Shown in pieces: positions 30,882 through 32,995 of a DNA stretch of 32,995 nucleotides. Location: the NCBI GenBank assembly GCA_017853275.1, contig JAFMJV010000028.1:1-32995 (forward strand), in the 5' to 3' direction. Origin of the DNA: Chloroflexota bacterium. GTDB lineage: Bacteria; Chloroflexota; Limnocylindria; Limnocylindrales; CSP1-4. The notes beneath the pieces were generated by a model. That model did not search any database. It was not told the DNA's origin and was given only the letters and a program-made list of their open reading frames with translations. Numbering within the stretch: position 1 is the stretch's first letter; every line of letters begins with the position of its first letter. A program made the translations under genes and the position numbers.

Positions 30882-31929
30882 AGGGGACGATCCCGTTGGC
30901 GGCGAGGGCGGCCGCGAGCGAGCCGCGCTTCGCCTTGGCCTCCTCCGGCACCTGGTCCCGCGCGTGGTAGGAGGAGCGGACGAGCGGTCCCGATTCCACG
31001 TGGCGGAAGCCGAGGCCGAGCGCCTCCTCCTTCATCTCCGCGAACTCGTCCGGGTGGACGTAGCGGACAAGGGGCAGGTGCTGGGGAGAGGGGCGCAGGT
31101 ACTGGCCGATCGTGAGGATGTCGCAGTCCACCGCGCGCAGGTCGCGGAAGGTGGTGCTCAGCTCTTCCCGCGTCTCGCCGAGCCCGACCATGAGCGAGGA
31201 CTTCGTGTGGACGGTGCCGTCCCGGCCGGCGATCTCGCGCGCCATCCCCTTGGCCTGGGCGAGCACCTCGAGCGAGCGGTGGTAGCGGGCGCGCTTGCGG
31301 ACCGGCTTCTGGAGCCGCTCCACGGTCTCCACGTTGTGGTTGAGGATGTCCGGTCCGGCCTCCATCACCGTGCGCAGCGGCGGATCCTCCCCGTTGAAGT
31401 CCGGGATGAGGACCTCGATCCCCATCCCCGGGCACTCGGAGCGGAGGGCGCGGATCGTGTCGGCGAAGATCCCGGCACCACCATCCGGGAGGTCGTCCCG
31501 GGCGACGCTCGTGACCACGACGTGCTCGAGCGCCATCGCCTTCACCGCCTCCGCCACGCGGCGGGGCTCGTCCGCGTCATCCCAGGTGGGGCGACCGGTC
31601 TTCACGGCGCAGAAGCCGCAGGCACGGGTGCAGGTGTCACCGAGGATCATCACGGTGGCGGTGCGCTGCTCCCAGCACTCCCCGATGTTCGGGCAGCGGG
31701 CCTCCTCGCAGACGGTGTTCAGGGTGAGGCCGCGGAGGAGCTCCTTCAGGTCCTGGTAGTTCGGGCCCGTGGGGAGGCGCGACTTGATCCACTCCGGGTG
31801 GCGCCGGATCCCCTCCTCCACGGCGGCCGGGTCGGCGTGACCGCCACCCACCGCGATCGTGATCGGCTCCCGCGGGTGACCGCCCCCGGGCGGCTGGAAG
31901 AGCGGCAGCTCGCGACGCACGCCGGTCAC
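30874..31929 (-). CDS. lipA: Lipoyl synthase
   Basis: This 351-aa radical-SAM enzyme inserts two sulfurs into protein-bound octanoyl groups. The auxiliary cluster cysteines are C74, C79 and C85 ([14 protein letters not shown]); the radical-SAM cluster is C100, C104 and C107 ([10 protein letters not shown]). The C-terminal RSSYHA serine motif is present. The N-terminus is about 40 residues longer than the minimal enzyme. The GTG start ([11 protein letters not shown]) overlaps the stop of the E2 gene (GTGA), so the cofactor enzyme is coupled to one of its own targets. Confidence 0.96.
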   Translation of the reverse strand: MTGVRRELPLFQPPGGGHPREPITIAVGGGHADPAAVEEGIRRHPEWIKSRLPTGPNYQDLKELLRGLTLNTVCEEARCPNIGECWEQRTATVMILGDTCTRACGFCAVKTGRPTWDDADEPRRVAEAVKAMALEHVVVTSVARDDLPDGGAGIFADTIRALRSECPGMGIEVLIPDFNGEDPPLRTVMEAGPDILNHNVETVERLQKPVRKRARYHRSLEVLAQAKGMAREIAGRDGTVHTKSSLMVGLGETREELSTTFRDLRAVDCDILTIGQYLRPSPQHLPLVRYVHPDEFAEMKEEALGLGFRHVESGPLVRSSYHARDQVPEEAKAKRGSLAAALAANGIVPSA

Positions 31930-32995
31930 CAGATCGGGGTGGCCTCGCCCACCGCTTCCAGGCGCGCCTTGATGTCCGAGATGAAGCGGCCGGCCTGGGC
32001 GCCATCGGTGGCCCGGTGGTCGAACCCGATGACCATGTTCATCATCGGGCGGATCGCGATCGCCTCGCCGCCGGGGCCATCCACCACGACCGGCCGGCGG
32101 ACGATCGCCTCCATCGTGAGGATCCCCACCTCCGGGGCGTTGATGATCGGAAGGGTGAGGATCGAGCCGGTCCAGCCGGTGTTGTCCACCGTGAAGGTGC
32201 CACCGGCCAGGTCATCCGGGCGGAGCTTCTTCGTGCGCGCCTTCTCCGCGAGGTCCACGATCGCGAGGTTGAGGCCGTGGAGGCTGAGCGCATCCGCGCC
32301 CTTGATCACCGGGACCACGAGCCCGTCATCCACGGCGACCGCGATCCCCACGTTGATCGCCTTGCGGCGCCAGTGGCCCTCGTCCGTCCAGTGGGCGTTG
32401 AGGTCCGGGTGCTCGCGGAGCGCCTCCACGGTGGCCTTGGTCACGAAGGCGACGTACGAGAGGTTCTTCCCCTCGCGCGCCTGGTAGTCGCGCTTCACCT
32501 GCTCGCGGCGCCGGACCACGCCGCTCATGTCCACCTCCACCGTGATGTAGGCGGCGGGGATCCCGAGCGAGCGGGTCATGTGGGCGGCGATCGCCTTGCG
32601 CATCGCGGAGAGCGGCTTCAGGCTGTCGCCCGCGGCCACGGGAGAGGCTGCCGGCGCCGGGGCGGGCGCGGCAGGGGCCGCCGGGGCCGGGGCGGGAGCG
32701 GCGGCCGGCGCCGCGGCAGCCGGGGAGCCCACATGGCCCAGGACGTCCTCGCGGGTGACCCGTCCGCCGATCCCGGTCCCGGTGACCGCGGCAAGGTTCA
32801 CCCCGTGCTCGCGGGCGAGCCGGCGGACCGCCGGGGTCATCCGGCCCTGGAAGCCGTGGTCGGGGTTCGCGGCGGGGGCGGGGGCCGCAACGGGCGCGGG
32901 GGCCGGTGCGGCAGCGGGAGCGGTCACGGCCGCAGGGGCCGGTGCGGCAGCGGGAGCGGTCACGGCCGCAGGGGCCGGTGCGGCAGCGGGAGCGG
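31926..32995 (-). CDS. 2-Oxoacid dehydrogenase E2 acyltransferase (5' truncated)
   Basis: The coding frame is open to the right edge, so the lipoyl domain and start codon lie outside; about 356 codons are visible. From the edge inward come an Ala/Pro/Val linker, the peripheral subunit-binding domain ([34 protein letters not shown], read in two halves), a second Ala/Pro linker, and the catalytic domain (from [12 protein letters not shown]) with the active-site [14 protein letters not shown] near the C-terminus. It is the acyltransferase of a pyruvate, 2-oxoglutarate or branched-chain complex; which one cannot be decided without E1. It is coupled to lipA. Confidence 0.93.
   Translation of the reverse strand, partial: APAAAPAPAAVTAPAAAPAPAAVTAPAAAPAPAPVAAPAPAANPDHGFQGRMTPAVRRLAREHGVNLAAVTGTGIGGRVTREDVLGHVGSPAAAAPAAAPAPAPAAPAAPAPAPAASPVAAGDSLKPLSAMRKAIAAHMTRSLGIPAAYITVEVDMSGVVRRREQVKRDYQAREGKNLSYVAFVTKATVEALREHPDLNAHWTDEGHWRRKAINVGIAVAVDDGLVVPVIKGADALSLHGLNLAIVDLAEKARTKKLRPDDLAGGTFTVDNTGWTGSILTLPIINAPEVGILTMEAIVRRPVVVDGPGGEAIAIRPMMNMVIGFDHRATDGAQAGRFISDIKARLEAVGEATPIW
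32905..32995 (-). repeat. 36-bp perfect tandem repeat in the E2 linker
   Basis: Two full identical units (32905-32940, 32941-32976) are followed by 19 bases of a third at the window edge. Each encodes 12 residues of Ala/Pro/Val/Thr linker. Nucleotide identity is complete, including third positions, which indicates recent duplication. Confidence 0.85.

Noticed and set aside
1..32995. CRISPR array, insertion sequence, prophage or toxin-antitoxin locus
   Set aside because: No spaced direct repeats, transposase, integrase, terminal inverted repeats or recognisable toxin/antitoxin pair was seen. The tandem repeats found are coding and contiguous.

Overview
The window is very GC-rich chromosomal DNA from a menaquinone-using bacterium. 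The gene set is core metabolism: a complete classical menaquinone operon, inorganic pyrophosphatase, an acyl-CoA dehydrogenase, lipoyl synthase beside a 2-oxoacid dehydrogenase E2, two tRNAs and secreted AMIN-like/GerMN proteins. There is no phage, transposon, plasmid or CRISPR signal. GTG starts, 4-bp ATGA/GTGA gene overlaps and many apparently leaderless promoters (a TAnnnT box 12-15 nt before the start codon) fit a high-GC lineage such as Chloroflexota, with Actinomycetota as the alternative. This assignment is an inference; no marker gene here settles it.

Layout, left to right. 1-804: 3' part of a membrane protein with a WQQP-type repeat tail. 891-3346 (minus): pyrophosphatase, an unassigned ORF, an acyl-CoA dehydrogenase and a small excisionase-like HTH protein. 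3510-14145 (minus): a nine-gene operon tetR-menF-menD-menH-menB-menA-menC-menE::hydrolase-menG, joined by start/stop overlaps, with a 22-bp palindromic operator between the tetR -10 box and its start codon. 14290-16235 (plus): a secreted protein and an aquaporin. 16340-16416: tRNA-Arg(TCT). 16488-18135 (plus): an SPPY-type DNA methyltransferase relative and a small orphan. 18197-20922 (minus): another orphan, then the DUF1611/epimerase pair resembling DgcN/DgcA. 20998-21074: tRNA-Glu(CTC). 21145-23312 (minus): a DUF1015 protein with an alpha/beta hydrolase that lacks the nucleophilic serine. 23414-25380 (minus): tandem secreted AMIN-like/GerMN paralogs. 25551-28014 (plus): a lipoprotein and an acyl-CoA synthetase. 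28045-29790: a PHP-domain protein and a SpoU-type RNA methyltransferase, diverging from a 21-bp gap. 29787-32995 (minus): an adenosine-deaminase-like protein, lipA and the C-terminal part of an E2 acyltransferase.

How the genes work together. MenF, MenD, MenH, MenC, MenE, MenB, MenA and MenG cover chorismate to menaquinone except for one step, DHNA-CoA hydrolysis, for which no hotdog-fold MenI is present. The operon instead carries a second alpha/beta hydrolase domain fused to MenE. It has a serine nucleophile but lacks the MenH-type arginine, which makes it a reasonable candidate for the missing thioesterase. The tetR gene is the first cistron and probably represses itself and the whole pathway. 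LipA and E2 form a lipoate-linked unit.

The most interesting items are the MenE-hydrolase fusion in the TetR-led operon, the leaderless promoter class with one very compact divergent case, the two enzymes with altered catalytic motifs (hydrolase at 21145, methyltransferase at 16488), and the competing hairpins at 23349-23403.
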